From: Rhizobium etli CFN 42 | GTDB taxonomy: Bacteria; Pseudomonadota; Alphaproteobacteria; Rhizobiales; Rhizobiaceae | DNA: 64,000 bases | Direction: 5' to 3' | Assembly: GCF_000092045.1 (NCBI RefSeq) | Contig: NC_007761.1 | Location: forward strand, 933,001-997,000 | In this document: positions 8,562-17,722 of the stretch, piece by piece | Position numbering within the stretch: position 1 is the stretch's first letter | How the letters are laid out: every line of letters starts with the position of its first letter | The notes under the pieces: generated by a model | Told to the model about the DNA's origin: nothing | Seen by the model: the letters and a program-made list of their open reading frames with translations, nothing else | The model's database searches: none | Made by a program: the position numbers and the translations under genes

Positions 8562-11500
8562 ATGATCACGGCTTCCCTCGCGTACACGATCCTGTCGAAG
8601 GACATGACGTCGAGCCTCAACAAGGTTGCAGCGCAGGCGACGGTCAAGAAGGATGCCCAGTACTACGCCGACAACATCAATAAGGTCAAAGACGTCGACG
8701 ACTTCCTCGGCGACTACAGGCTCTACAGCTACGCCATGAAGGCTTATGGCCTCGAGGACATGACCTATGCCAAGGCCTTCATGAAGAAGGTGCTCGAAAG
8801 CGATCTCACCGACCCGAACAGCTACGCCAACAAGCTCTCCGATACGCGCTACCGTGAATTCGCGGCCGCCTTCAATTTCAACGCACCCGAGAAGGATGTT
8901 CAGACCGACGCGCAGGAGGACGAGCTCATCGGCCTCTACAAGCAGTCCTTCGTCGATGCCGACAAGGCGGCGGCCACCGAGAGCACCTATTACAGCAACA
9001 ATATCGACAGCGTGCAGACCGTCGACGATCTGGTCGACAACGCTCGGCTGCGCACCTATGTGCTGAAGGCCTTCAAGATCGACCCTACCTATGCCTCGAA
9101 GGATTTCCTGCGGCAGGTGCTGACGAGCGACCTCAGCGATCCGACAAGCGTCGTCAATACCCAGGGCGGCGACAAGTACAAGGCGCTTGCCGCCCAGTTC
9201 AGCTTCAATGCCGACGGCACGGTCAACGGCAGCGCCCAGACCGCGACGCAGAAGGCGTCGATCATCGAGACCTATACGCTGAACAGCCAGTCCGTCATCA
9301 TCGACAATTCCGTCGGTTCCGATGTCGTCTATGTCAGCAAGACGGCGGCCGAATACAACCAGGCCTATTACACCGCCAAGATCGGCACGATCACCAATGT
9401 GGACGATCTCGTCGCCGACAGTCGCCTGACCTCCTATATCAAAACCGCCTACAGTATGGGCGCCGACTTCACCGCGGCAGCACTGCGCACAGTGCTGACC
9501 GACCCCGGCTATGCCCAGCTGATGGGCTTCACCAATGTCTACAACGCCTTCAATTTCAAGGCCGACGGCACGACATCGACAACGGCGCGTGCCCAGACGA
9601 TCGACCAGTCGAACAAGCTGAAGGACGCGGCGGCAAGCACCGCCAACTATTATAGCGTGACCTCGCGGTCGACCAGCATCACCAATGTCGACGACCTGCT
9701 CGCCGACAGCGTTCTGGCGCGCTATATCAAGGATGCCTACGGCCTCGGCACCAGTTTCAGCAATGCCGAGCTGAAGAGCATTCTGACGGACTCGACCTAT
9801 GCCACCGCTCAGGGGCATGCCGATCTCAATGCCGACTTCAACTTCCAGGCTGACGGCTCGATCAACGGGTCGATGATTCAGACCGACGCGCAGCGCAAGT
9901 CGACCACCGACAAATCGGCGGCGAACGCAGCTCACTTCAACAGCATGATCGGCAATGTCACCAATGTCGACGACATCATGTCCGATCCCGTCGCCGTCAG
10001 CTATCTCAGAACCAGCATGCAGATCGCCGACAGCGTCTCTGACGCAACGCTGAGGAGCTTCCTCGTCGATCCCGCGGCTGCCAGCGCCCAGGGCTACAGC
10101 GACGTCCACGATCTCTTCAATTTCAAAACGGACGGCTCGGTTGCGACCCTCTATGCCACGCAGAGCGCGGCGCAAAGCGCCAGCACGGCAAGCAAGGCCG
10201 ACGATGCCGCCGTCTACTACCAGGCAACCATCGCCGGCATCTCCAATGTCGACCAGCTGCTGTCCGACCGCCGGCTGAACAATTTCATCCGCAACGCCTA
10301 CGGCATCCCGTCGACCGTCAGCGATGTCGATCTGCGCGCTATCCTGACCGATCAGAGTGGCACCGGCACCTATGCCGACGTCGCCGCCGCCTTCAACTTC
10401 AAGGCGGACGGTTCGCTCGAGGATGGCATGGCGGCACAGACGGCCGCCCAGATCACCAATACGAAAATTGCCGCCACGGCGCGCACGGACGACTATTCCG
10501 CCCGCGTGGCGAGGATCTCCAATGTCGATGATCTCATCGCCGATCCTGCCATCACCAACTTCCTGAAGAGCACCTACAATCTGCCGTTCGATATCACGGA
10601 TGCCGATCTCAAGAGCATCCTGACCGATGCGACCGCCGCCGCCGCGGCCGGCTATTCCGACCTCAACGCCGATTTCAACTTTGCCGCCGACGGATCGCTT
10701 CCGGTCGTGAGCTCGATCCAGACGGCAGATCAGGCGCAGACCACCAACGACAACTACATGGCGCGCTACGACGACGAGCGCGACGAGGCGATCGAAGAAG
10801 TTGCCGACAATTACAAGAGCATGATGGCCGACAGCAGCAGCCTCTTGAACTTCTCCGACGTCAAGACCGTCAACGATTTCCTGCGCACCAATCGCTCGGC
10901 GGATTTCACCAAGAGCAACGACAATCTGCCGGATCTCTACCATGTCGCGCTGCAGGCCTTCGGCCTGACCGATCAGGACGTGCCGCGCTCGATGATGCGT
11001 AAAATCCTGACGAGCGATGCCTACGATCCGGATGGTTATATCGCCTCGCTGAAGGACGAGCGCATCACCAACCTGGCGCGTGCCTTCAACTTCGGCCCAG
11101 ACGGCAAGGCGGCGTCGCCCTTGCAGGCGCTGCCCCAGGCGACCATGGCCAAATACGCCACCGACTACAAGGCGCATGTGACCATGCTGCTGAAGGCCGG
11201 CCCGGTAAAGGACAAAGCGTCGAAGGACGCGACCGCCGAGGTGGATTATTTCGCCAAGGGCATGGCCAAGGTGCAGTCGCTCGACGATTTCCTCGATGAC
11301 AGCCGCCTGACCGATCTGGTGTTGAAGGCGAACAACCTCGACCCGAAGGATTACGACAAGGCGACGCTGAAGAAGATCTTCACCTCCGATCCCGACGACA
11401 AGAAGAGCTACCTCAACACCAAGGCCGATGCGCGCTTCAAGGATATCGTCGCCGCCTTCAACTTCGACAAGGACGGCAATCTGACCCGCGCCAAGATCGG

Positions 11501-11894
11501 CGCCATCCAGAACAAGGCGGCCGAGGAGAATACCCAGGAGCTCTACATCAAGCAGACGCTCGAGACCCAGCAGGGCGAAAGCAACGACGGCGTCCGTCTG
11601 GCGCTCTATTTCAGCCGCAAGGCCCCGAGCATCACCTCGATCTATTCCATCCTCGGCGACAAGGCGCTCTATCAGGTCATCACGACAGCCTACAGCCTGC
11701 CGGCGCAGATATCGAGCATGGACGTCGCCAAGCAGGCCGATCTGATCAATCGCTTCGTCAAGCTCGACGATCTTCAGGATCCGAAGAAGGTCGACAAGCT
11801 GCTGCGGCGCTTCACCGCGATGTACGACGTCCAGAACAGCACCCAGCAATCGCCGGCGCTGCAGATCCTGACCGGCGGCGGCACGCAGTCCTAA
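8562..11894 (+). CDS. Giant tandem-repeat DUF1217 protein
   Basis: A 1110-residue protein made almost wholly of DUF1217 units. The start is ATG 8562 (MITASLAYTILSKDM), the usual DUF1217 N-terminus; the frame is open for 22 codons before it. About ten degenerate units of 70-105 residues repeat the pattern: Tyr-rich helix, I-x-x-V-x-x-VDDLLAD-x-RL, a helix, LxxILTD, and a closing FNF-x-ADG. FNF or FNF-like closers occur roughly every 75-100 residues. The last unit diverges and ends in a Gln/Thr/Gly-rich tail. DUF1217 proteins in Rhizobiales are often encoded in or near flagellar clusters; no flagellar gene is adjacent here. There is no signal peptide, so if it is exported, the route is not the Sec pathway. 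Function is unknown. Confidence 0.85.
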   Translation: MITASLAYTILSKDMTSSLNKVAAQATVKKDAQYYADNINKVKDVDDFLGDYRLYSYAMKAYGLEDMTYAKAFMKKVLESDLTDPNSYANKLSDTRYREFAAAFNFNAPEKDVQTDAQEDELIGLYKQSFVDADKAAATESTYYSNNIDSVQTVDDLVDNARLRTYVLKAFKIDPTYASKDFLRQVLTSDLSDPTSVVNTQGGDKYKALAAQFSFNADGTVNGSAQTATQKASIIETYTLNSQSVIIDNSVGSDVVYVSKTAAEYNQAYYTAKIGTITNVDDLVADSRLTSYIKTAYSMGADFTAAALRTVLTDPGYAQLMGFTNVYNAFNFKADGTTSTTARAQTIDQSNKLKDAAASTANYYSVTSRSTSITNVDDLLADSVLARYIKDAYGLGTSFSNAELKSILTDSTYATAQGHADLNADFNFQADGSINGSMIQTDAQRKSTTDKSAANAAHFNSMIGNVTNVDDIMSDPVAVSYLRTSMQIADSVSDATLRSFLVDPAAASAQGYSDVHDLFNFKTDGSVATLYATQSAAQSASTASKADDAAVYYQATIAGISNVDQLLSDRRLNNFIRNAYGIPSTVSDVDLRAILTDQSGTGTYADVAAAFNFKADGSLEDGMAAQTAAQITNTKIAATARTDDYSARVARISNVDDLIADPAITNFLKSTYNLPFDITDADLKSILTDATAAAAAGYSDLNADFNFAADGSLPVVSSIQTADQAQTTNDNYMARYDDERDEAIEEVADNYKSMMADSSSLLNFSDVKTVNDFLRTNRSADFTKSNDNLPDLYHVALQAFGLTDQDVPRSMMRKILTSDAYDPDGYIASLKDERITNLARAFNFGPDGKAASPLQALPQATMAKYATDYKAHVTMLLKAGPVKDKASKDATAEVDYFAKGMAKVQSLDDFLDDSRLTDLVLKANNLDPKDYDKATLKKIFTSDPDDKKSYLNTKADARFKDIVAAFNFDKDGNLTRAKIGAIQNKAAEENTQELYIKQTLETQQGESNDGVRLALYFSRKAPSITSIYSILGDKALYQVITTAYSLPAQISSMDVAKQADLINRFVKLDDLQDPKKVDKLLRRFTAMYDVQNSTQQSPALQILTGGGTQS

Positions 11895-11916
11895 TTGTGT
11901 TCAGTTTCAATGACTT

Positions 11917-11980
11917 GCCCCTCACCCTAACCCTCTCCCCGTAAAAGCGGGGAGAAGGTGGCGGCAGCCGGATGAGGGGC
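11917..11980. repeat. RIME-like repeat, short deleted copy
   Basis: A 64-bp copy that keeps both outer ends (GCCCCTCA and TGAGGGGC) and the inner CTCCCC/GGGGAG hairpin but lacks the middle seen at 18289-18415 and 47413-47551. It lies between two convergent genes and could terminate both. Confidence 0.7.
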
Positions 11981-12007
11981 GGGCTCGGGCGTCTCTGGCC
12001 GCCACCC

Positions 12008-13441
12008 TCAAGGGTCGAGACTGACCACCTTCCCAGGGTTCATGATACCAGCCGGATCGAAGGCGCGCTTGATGCGGCGCATCAGCTCGATTTCGATGGC
12101 CGGGCGGATCGCCGCCAATTCGTCGCGCTTCAGCTGGCCGATGCCGTGTTCGGCCGAGATCGAACCGCCATGGGCGAGCACCAGCCCGTGGACGATGTGG
12201 TTCATTTCACGCCAGCGGGCGATGAAGGCGGCCTTGTCGGCGCCGACCGGCTGGGAAATATTGTAATGGATATTACCGTCGCCCATGTGGCCGAAGGCGC
12301 AGATGCGGGCTCCGGGCATCGCCGCCATAACGGCCTCTTCGGCCTCGGCGATGAAATGCGGGATCTTCGACACCGGCACGGACACGTCGTGCTTGATCGA
12401 TCCGCCTTCCGGCTTCTGGGCATCCGACATGCTCTCGCGCATGTGCCAGATCGCCTTCTGCTGGGCCACGGATGAGGCGATCGCCGCATCGAGCACCAGT
12501 CCGGCCTCGAAACCCTGTTCGAGCACGCCGTTCATCATCCGCTCCGCCGTCTCGGCTGAATCCGAGGTCGAAATATCGATCAGCACGTACCAGGGATAGG
12601 CCGCGTCCAGCGGATCGCGCACGCCGTCGATATGGCGCGTGGTGATCTCGACGCCGAACCGCGGCATCAGCTCGAAGCCGGTGAGCGAGGTGCCGCAGAG
12701 GCTGGCGGCAAGGTTGAAGAGACCCAGCGCGTCCTCGACCGAATTGAGGCCGGCAAAGGCCACATGATGGCCGAGCGGCTGGGGAAACAGCTTCAGCACT
12801 GCGCCGGTGATGATGCCGAGCGTGCCTTCGGCGCCGATGAAGAGATCCCGCAGGTCGTAGCCGGTATTGTCCTTCTTCAGGCGGCGCAGGCCATCCCAGA
12901 TCTCGCCGGTCGGCAGCACCACTTCGAGGCCGAGGCAGAGCTGGCGCATATTGCCATAGGCCAGTACCGCCGTGCCGCCGGCATTGGTCGAGAGATTGCC
13001 GCCGATGCGGCAGGAGCCCTCCGAGCCGAGCGACAGCGGAAACAGCCGCCCATGCGCCTCAGCCGCCTTCTGCACATCGGCAAGGATCGCGCCGCCATCG
13101 GCAACCAGCACGTTCGCCACCGGATCGACGTCGCGGATCCTGTTCATGCGCTCCAGCGACAGGATGATGTCGGACTCGCCGGCGCGCGGCGTCTGGCCGC
13201 CGACGAGGCCGGTATTGCCGGTCTGCGGCACAATTGCCGTCCCGCTCTCGGTGGCGAGCTTCATAATATCAGAGACCTCCTCAACCGAGCCGGGCTTCAG
13301 CAGGAGAGGGGAGGAGCCGTGGTAGAGGCCGCGGTTTTCGATCAGATGCGGCGCCAGATCGGCCTCGCTGCGCAGCGCGTATTTGTCGCCGACGATCGCG
13401 GCGAAGCGGTCGAGAAGATCGGTAGAAATAGCGCTGCTCAT
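12008..13441 (-). CDS. FAD-binding oxidoreductase, GlcD/D-2-hydroxyacid dehydrogenase type
   Basis: A 477-residue flavoprotein of the VAO/PCMH superfamily. The FAD-binding stretch PQTGNTGLVGGQTP is near residue 72, and the pyrophosphate-contact region LGSEGSCRIGGNLSTNAGG is near 136-155. The C-terminal FAD-oxidase half contains FGHMGDGNIHYN near 377 and ends with the typical SAEHGIGQLK and DPAGIMNPGK segments. Relatives oxidise D-lactate, D-2-hydroxyglutarate or glycolate. The single-chain form and the HGDGN-like motif suggest D-lactate or D-2-hydroxyglutarate, but the substrate cannot be fixed from sequence. It lies 27 bp downstream of the Sua5 gene, probably in one transcript. Confidence 0.88.
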   Translation of the reverse strand: MSSAISTDLLDRFAAIVGDKYALRSEADLAPHLIENRGLYHGSSPLLLKPGSVEEVSDIMKLATESGTAIVPQTGNTGLVGGQTPRAGESDIILSLERMNRIRDVDPVANVLVADGGAILADVQKAAEAHGRLFPLSLGSEGSCRIGGNLSTNAGGTAVLAYGNMRQLCLGLEVVLPTGEIWDGLRRLKKDNTGYDLRDLFIGAEGTLGIITGAVLKLFPQPLGHHVAFAGLNSVEDALGLFNLAASLCGTSLTGFELMPRFGVEITTRHIDGVRDPLDAAYPWYVLIDISTSDSAETAERMMNGVLEQGFEAGLVLDAAIASSVAQQKAIWHMRESMSDAQKPEGGSIKHDVSVPVSKIPHFIAEAEEAVMAAMPGARICAFGHMGDGNIHYNISQPVGADKAAFIARWREMNHIVHGLVLAHGGSISAEHGIGQLKRDELAAIRPAIEIELMRRIKRAFDPAGIMNPGKVVSLDP

Positions 13442-13468
13442 CGGGTCGATCCTCTTTGCTTCTCTCGG

Positions 13469-14449
13469 TCAGTCAGTCGCGCGGGGTGCGGCAGCCCTTT
13501 GCAGGCGGTCGTTGATGGCTTCGCCCAGGCCGTCGTCCGGAATCGGCGAGAAGGCGATGCTCGATACACCGCTGGCATCGGCCCGCTTCATGTAGTCGAA
13601 AAGATTGGCCGCCGCTTCTGCAAGATCGCCGCGCGGGCTGAGGTCGAGAACGATGCGTGCGTCGCGCGCGCCTTCGACTACCGCACCGCCGAACGCGATC
13701 AGCGCCTCGCCGGGTTCCACCGCGCTCGCATTGAGACGCACGCTGGCGCCCGGCGCATAATGTGAGGCGAGCATTCCCGGCGCCTCGATGGCCGCCGATG
13801 CCTTTTTGGCGCGCAGCAGCGGCCGGCCGGCGATGCGTTCGATTTCGCGCGCCGCCAAGCCTCCGGGCCTAAGCAGCCTCACCCGGTCGCCCTCCACCTT
13901 GACGATCGTCGATTCGACGCCGACGGTGCTCGGGCCCGCATCGAGGATCAACGGGATCTTCGCGCCGAGATCGGCCTCGACATGGGCCGCACTGGTCGCG
14001 CTGATGGCGCCTGAGGTGTTGGCGCTCGGAGCTGCGAGCGGCCGTCCGAAGGCGCCGATCAGGGTGCCGGCGAAGCCCTTTGGCACGCGCACGCCGACGC
14101 TGTCGAGACCGGCGGTCGCCAGCGCGTGGATCGGGCTTTCAGCCTTCAGCGGCAGCACGAGCGTCAGCGGGCCGGGCCAGAAGGCTTCGGCGAGCGCCCG
14201 CGAGACGGGGTCGAATTCGGCATGCTGTTCGGCCATCTCGAGATCGGCCATATGGCAGATCAGCGGGTTGAAGCGCGGCCGTCCCTTGGTCTCATAGATG
14301 CGGGTAATCGCTGCGGGATTGGTGGCGTCGGCCGCAAGGCCGTAGACGGTCTCCGTCGGCATGGCGATGGCAAAGCCGTCGGAAAGAGCCGCACAGGCCG
14401 CTTCGAGCGCCGTCTGCCTGTCTGCTCTGATGTCGATGATGCGTGCCAT
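13469..14449 (-). CDS. L-threonylcarbamoyladenylate synthase, Sua5/YrdC type
   Basis: A 326-residue enzyme that makes threonylcarbamoyl-AMP from threonine, bicarbonate and ATP, the first step of t6A37 tRNA modification. The N-terminal YrdC domain shows the family signature: PTETVYGLAADA near residue 31, KGRPRFNPLICH near 54 and the ANTSGAISATSA segment near 143. A C-terminal Sua5 domain (about 220-326) makes this the long form. The frame extends 10 codons upstream, but MARIIDIRAD at 14449 fits the family start. It is upstream of and probably cotranscribed with the FAD oxidoreductase gene. Confidence 0.92.
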   Translation of the reverse strand: MARIIDIRADRQTALEAACAALSDGFAIAMPTETVYGLAADATNPAAITRIYETKGRPRFNPLICHMADLEMAEQHAEFDPVSRALAEAFWPGPLTLVLPLKAESPIHALATAGLDSVGVRVPKGFAGTLIGAFGRPLAAPSANTSGAISATSAAHVEADLGAKIPLILDAGPSTVGVESTIVKVEGDRVRLLRPGGLAAREIERIAGRPLLRAKKASAAIEAPGMLASHYAPGASVRLNASAVEPGEALIAFGGAVVEGARDARIVLDLSPRGDLAEAAANLFDYMKRADASGVSSIAFSPIPDDGLGEAINDRLQRAAAPRATD

Positions 14450-14517
14450 ATGCTGCCTGTGTCTGGTTCCGGCAGTCATTAGGCTTTCCGTCGCCGGCGA
14501 TCAATCGCCTTGTTCGC

Positions 14518-15126
14518 TCAAAGTTGGCGGATGATTTCGCGCAGCTGTTCGTTGCGGGCCCCGAGCAGCAGGATGTTTCGGATCGCCGCCTGCGGATCGT
14601 GGGTGCGAAAGAGCAGCCCATTGCCGCGCACCGAGCGGTCGATGGTCATCTTCTCCGAAGAATCCTCGCCCGGCTTCATCGCGACGGCGAAATACATGCG
14701 GGAATAGCCGACGTCGATCCGCTGGAAGAAATTATCGTTGTCGCCTATGTCGGAGTAGAAGTTGGCGATATAGAAGGCCCAGCTGACGTCTTCATAGTCA
14801 GCGAACTTCGTGCGCGCCGCCGTGACGTGGCAATAGCCAAGATGCGGGCTGTCCTGCAGCGTCCGGTGGAAGATCAGCTTCGGAAACTGGATCGAGTGGT
14901 GGAAGCCGTTGATGTGCTGATGCGTCTTCTCGCCGGCCGCCTGCAGCTTGCGGCCGGTCTTTTCGGCGACCTCGTCATGGGTGAGGTAGCGCCTTTCCTC
15001 GGCCAGCCAGTGGCGCCGTTCGCGGGGGATGCGGCCAGTGCGCAGGAATTCGGAATGGGCGGCGACCAGTGGCCGCTCCTGCGGCCGGATTACTTCTTTC
15101 GCGTCGAAATAGCGGAGTCTGGCCAT
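14518..15126 (-). CDS. Conserved rhizobial protein of unknown function
   Basis: A 202-residue protein I do not recognise. It is a credible gene: good codon bias, a proper ATG start and no overlap with a better frame. It is rich in His, Arg and aromatic residues (for example THQHINGFHHSIQFPKLIFH near 68-87) and has no signal peptide or membrane helix. The C-terminal half has an alternating pattern (YSRMYFAVAMKPGEDSS) consistent with beta strands. It lies 68 bp upstream of the Sua5 gene on the same strand, so it could be cotranscribed with it, but no functional link is evident. Confidence 0.7.
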   Translation of the reverse strand: MARLRYFDAKEVIRPQERPLVAAHSEFLRTGRIPRERRHWLAEERRYLTHDEVAEKTGRKLQAAGEKTHQHINGFHHSIQFPKLIFHRTLQDSPHLGYCHVTAARTKFADYEDVSWAFYIANFYSDIGDNDNFFQRIDVGYSRMYFAVAMKPGEDSSEKMTIDRSVRGNGLLFRTHDPQAAIRNILLLGARNEQLREIIRQL

Positions 15127-15529
15127 GGTTTACATACTTCGTCGGTCTGAGGTCGACAGCAGGATAAGAGCGTATGCTTAACGCAGCATTAAGAAGCGGC
15201 CGTTGCATCGGGCGGAAGCCGGCGATGTCGTAAATGCGACAATCGCCGATATCGGAGAGCCGCTCTCTTTGCCGATCCGGTCTTTACGCCATGTCGCGAT
15301 TGACGATAATAGCTGCGGAGTCGGGCAATCGGGTCGACTGGCAGAAGCTCTTTGAAGCCTCGGCGCATCCTGTCGTCAATTTCGAAGCCGATGTCGCATT
15401 ACAACCAAGCGGCAGGAATGCCAGGTGATTAAATGGCGTCATGAACAATTCTCCCGCAGGAGAAGGAAGCAGGCGCGCTTCCATAGCCTTCCGCTTGAAG
15501 GCGGCAGCCGGGTGCACGAGGACATGAAG
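15127..15529. other. Intergenic region upstream of the Rieske oxygenase
   Basis: About 400 bp with no convincing gene. It holds an interrupted palindrome TGTCG-N6-CGACA at 15226-15241, a candidate operator for either divergent gene. The open frames over it lack a ribosome-binding site and family resemblance. Confidence 0.4.
15226..15241. promoter_or_regulatory. Candidate operator palindrome TGTCG-N6-CGACA
   Basis: Perfect 5-bp arms (15226-15230 and 15237-15241) with a 6-base spacer, located 100 bp upstream of the start of the unknown gene and about 290 bp upstream of the Rieske oxygenase start. The binding protein is unknown. Confidence 0.3.
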
Positions 15530-16774
15530 ATGGATATTCGCAGCAACGTTTTACGTCAGCTCAAGAACCGCCGTGAGGGCTTCAGCCTCGAACAGCCGTT
15601 CTACACCGACGAGGATTATTTCAAGCTCGACATGGAGATGATCTACTATCGCGACTGGCTGTTCATGGGCCATGATTGCGAGTTGCCGAAGCCGGGCGCC
15701 TATTTCACCGTCCAGATCGGCACTTATCCGGTCGTCATCGTTCGCGGTCGTGACAATGTCATCCGCGCCTTCCACAACAGCTGTCGTCATCGCGGCTCGC
15801 GCGTCTGCACGAAGGAGCATGGCTCTTCCGTGCGTCTCGTCTGCCCCTATCATCAGTGGACTTACGATCTCGACGGCAAACTTGCCTTTGCCCGTCACAT
15901 GGGCGACGATTTCGACAAAACCGGCTTCAACCTGAAGCCCGTCCACTGCGAGAGCGTGGCAGGCTATATTTTCATCTGCCTTGCCGACGCCGCCCCGGAT
16001 TTCAAACCGGTGCGCGACAAGATCGAGCCCTATATGGCGCCGCACCGGATCGGCGAGACCAAGGTCGCTTTCCAGAGCACGATCATCGAGAAGGGCAACT
16101 GGAAGCTTGTCTGGGAAAACAACCGCGAGTGCTACCACTGCGCCGCCAATCACCCGGAACTCTGCCGCACCTATCCCGAAGCGCCGAGCGTCACCGGCAC
16201 GGACGGCGGCGCCGACGATCCGGAGATCGCCGGCCATTGGGCGCGCTGCGAGGCCGCCGGCTTGCCGAGCAAGTTCCAGATCTCGCCGGACGGCCAGTTC
16301 CGCACCGCCCGCATGCCGCTGATCGAGGACGCCGAAAGCTACACGATGTCGGGCAAGCCGGCCGTGCAGCGCCGGATCTCCGACGACATCTCGATCAATC
16401 GTATTGGCACGATGCTGCTCTTCCACTATCCGACGACGTGGAACCATCTGCTCGGCGACCACGCCATCTCCTTCCGGGTGCTGCCGCTCAGCGCCAACGA
16501 GACGGCAGTGACGACCAAGTGGCTCGTCCACAAGGACGCCGTCGAGGGCGTGGATTACAATCTCGAGGAACTGACCCACGTCTGGACCGAGACCAACGAC
16601 CAGGACCGCCGGATCGTCGAGGAAAATGCCTTCGGCATCCACTCGCCCGCCTATGAGCCCGGCCCCTATTCCGCCCTGCACGAGGGTGGCGTCATGCAGT
16701 TCCTCGAATGGTATTCGAACTTCATGGTGAACCGCCTGCAGGGCGACCAGGCGAAAATCTCCGCCGTCGCTTGA
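15530..16774 (+). CDS. Rieske-type oxygenase alpha subunit, GbcA/stachydrine demethylase-like
   Basis: A 414-residue ring-hydroxylating-type oxygenase. The Rieske [2Fe-2S] ligands are Cys85 and His87 (CRHRG) and Cys105 and His108 (CPYHQW). The mononuclear iron site lies in NNRECYHCAANHPEL, with His203 and His208 as ligands and Glu200 as the usual bridging position. This Rieske/iron pattern resembles glycine betaine monooxygenase (GbcA) and stachydrine demethylase, which remove N-methyl groups and do not act on aromatic rings. The start is set at ATG 15530, 7 nt after GAGGA; ATG 15524 is too close to that site. No ferredoxin-reductase partner is adjacent, so electrons must come from a distant reductase. 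Substrate is inferred, not shown. Confidence 0.85.
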   Translation: MDIRSNVLRQLKNRREGFSLEQPFYTDEDYFKLDMEMIYYRDWLFMGHDCELPKPGAYFTVQIGTYPVVIVRGRDNVIRAFHNSCRHRGSRVCTKEHGSSVRLVCPYHQWTYDLDGKLAFARHMGDDFDKTGFNLKPVHCESVAGYIFICLADAAPDFKPVRDKIEPYMAPHRIGETKVAFQSTIIEKGNWKLVWENNRECYHCAANHPELCRTYPEAPSVTGTDGGADDPEIAGHWARCEAAGLPSKFQISPDGQFRTARMPLIEDAESYTMSGKPAVQRRISDDISINRIGTMLLFHYPTTWNHLLGDHAISFRVLPLSANETAVTTKWLVHKDAVEGVDYNLEELTHVWTETNDQDRRIVEENAFGIHSPAYEPGPYSALHEGGVMQFLEWYSNFMVNRLQGDQAKISAVA

Positions 16775-16926
16775 TGCCCCTCGGTCGCGACTGACCCGCG
16801 CAGGAATGCCCGGTCAGTTCAGCCGATCCAAACCGAAAAAGTGGCCGGTTTTCAGCCGCTTGGAACCATTCGGCCGCGAACGCGTTGCTGGGCAGGCGAT
16901 GATAGCTGCCGAATGGGAGAGAAGGA

Positions 16927-17382
16927 ATGATCGGGCTGAAAAACAAAATCGCGACCGCAATTCTCACTGCCGCCGTCTTGCTGACGGGCTTTGTCCCGTC
17001 GCAGGCAATCCAGATGCCCACCGCCCCGCAGGTGGAGAAATCCGCCGACGTCGAGAGCGTTCAATACCGCCGCTACTATCGCCGCGACTATTACCGGCCC
17101 GGCTATCGCCCCGGCGCCTATTACCGCCCCGGCTGGTACGGCGGCTATCGCGGCTACAGCTATTACCGCCCGGGCTATCGCCGCTATAACGGCTACTGGT
17201 ATCCGCTCGCCGCCTTCGGCGCCGGCGCTGTCATTGCCGCGCCGCGTTATGTTGCGCCCGCGCCGCGCTATGGCTCGGCGCACGTCGCCTGGTGCGCCAA
17301 CCGCTACCGTTCCTATCGGGCCTACGACAATACGTTCCAGCCCTATAACGGCCCGCGCCAGCAGTGCTATTCGCCGTATTGA
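16927..17382 (+). CDS. BA14K family secreted protein
   Basis: A 151-residue protein. Residues 1-27 are a signal peptide (hydrophobic core [12 protein letters not shown], cleavage near SQA). The middle, about 45-85, is a Tyr/Arg/Gly-rich low-complexity stretch of [13 protein letters not shown] repeats. A short hydrophobic segment, [14 protein letters not shown], follows. The last 36 residues are the BA14K signature, [19 protein letters not shown], with the paired Cys near the end. Brucella BA14K is an immunoreactive protein with lectin-like activity; the role in rhizobia is unknown. GGAGAG lies 7 nt before ATG 16927. A decayed copy of the 3' end lies at 18168-18273. Confidence 0.9.
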   Translation: MIGLKNKIATAILTAAVLLTGFVPSQAIQMPTAPQVEKSADVESVQYRRYYRRDYYRPGYRPGAYYRPGWYGGYRGYSYYRPGYRRYNGYWYPLAAFGAGAVIAAPRYVAPAPRYGSAHVAWCANRYRSYRAYDNTFQPYNGPRQQCYSPY

Positions 17383-17722
17383 TTTAGGCACGACGAGCGC
17401 AGGGCTGCGCAATACGAGCGCCGACGGCGAGTTTGGCCGGAACGCTTCCCCACTCCCTCGGGTGGGGGAAGCTCTGCGCCTAATCCCATGAGATATGCGG
17501 GTTAGGAGCGCCTGTGGCGGGAGACACCATTGCGCAGCGACTGTGTTGGACGCTGCCGTCATGTGGCTTCGTTTTTAAGAGCACCACTATCCGCAAGGTC
17601 GACCAAGCCAAAGTCCCCGCACCGGCCGGTACCAGCAGCCGCTCATGGCCTTGCGCATGCGGCGGAACGAGAGGGTGGCGGCATGCAAGAGCCCGCGACC
17701 CATTCATCGCCGGCTGCGAAGC
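17383..17722. other. Intergenic region between BA14K and DUF982 genes
   Basis: A 340-bp stretch without a supported gene. It contains a strong hairpin at 17444-17472 (GCTTCCCC/GGGGAAGC arms) that may end the BA14K transcript. Open frames here have poor codon bias and no start signals. Confidence 0.4.
17444..17472. terminator. Hairpin downstream of the BA14K gene
   Basis: Near-perfect 10-bp arms (17444-17453 and 17462-17472, one bulged G) with a short loop, 62 bp after the BA14K stop. It has no T-run, so it may be a processing or mRNA-stability hairpin and not an intrinsic terminator. Confidence 0.4.

Noticed and set aside
8532..11849. A 1105-residue open frame on the minus strand across the DUF1217 gene
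   Set aside because: Long antisense frames are common in GC-rich DNA; the plus-strand frame has the family pattern and repeat periodicity, and this one has no start signal or family resemblance.
15234..15428. Small plus-strand open frame upstream of the Rieske oxygenase
   Set aside because: No ribosome-binding site and no family resemblance; the palindrome at 15226-15241 overlaps its start.
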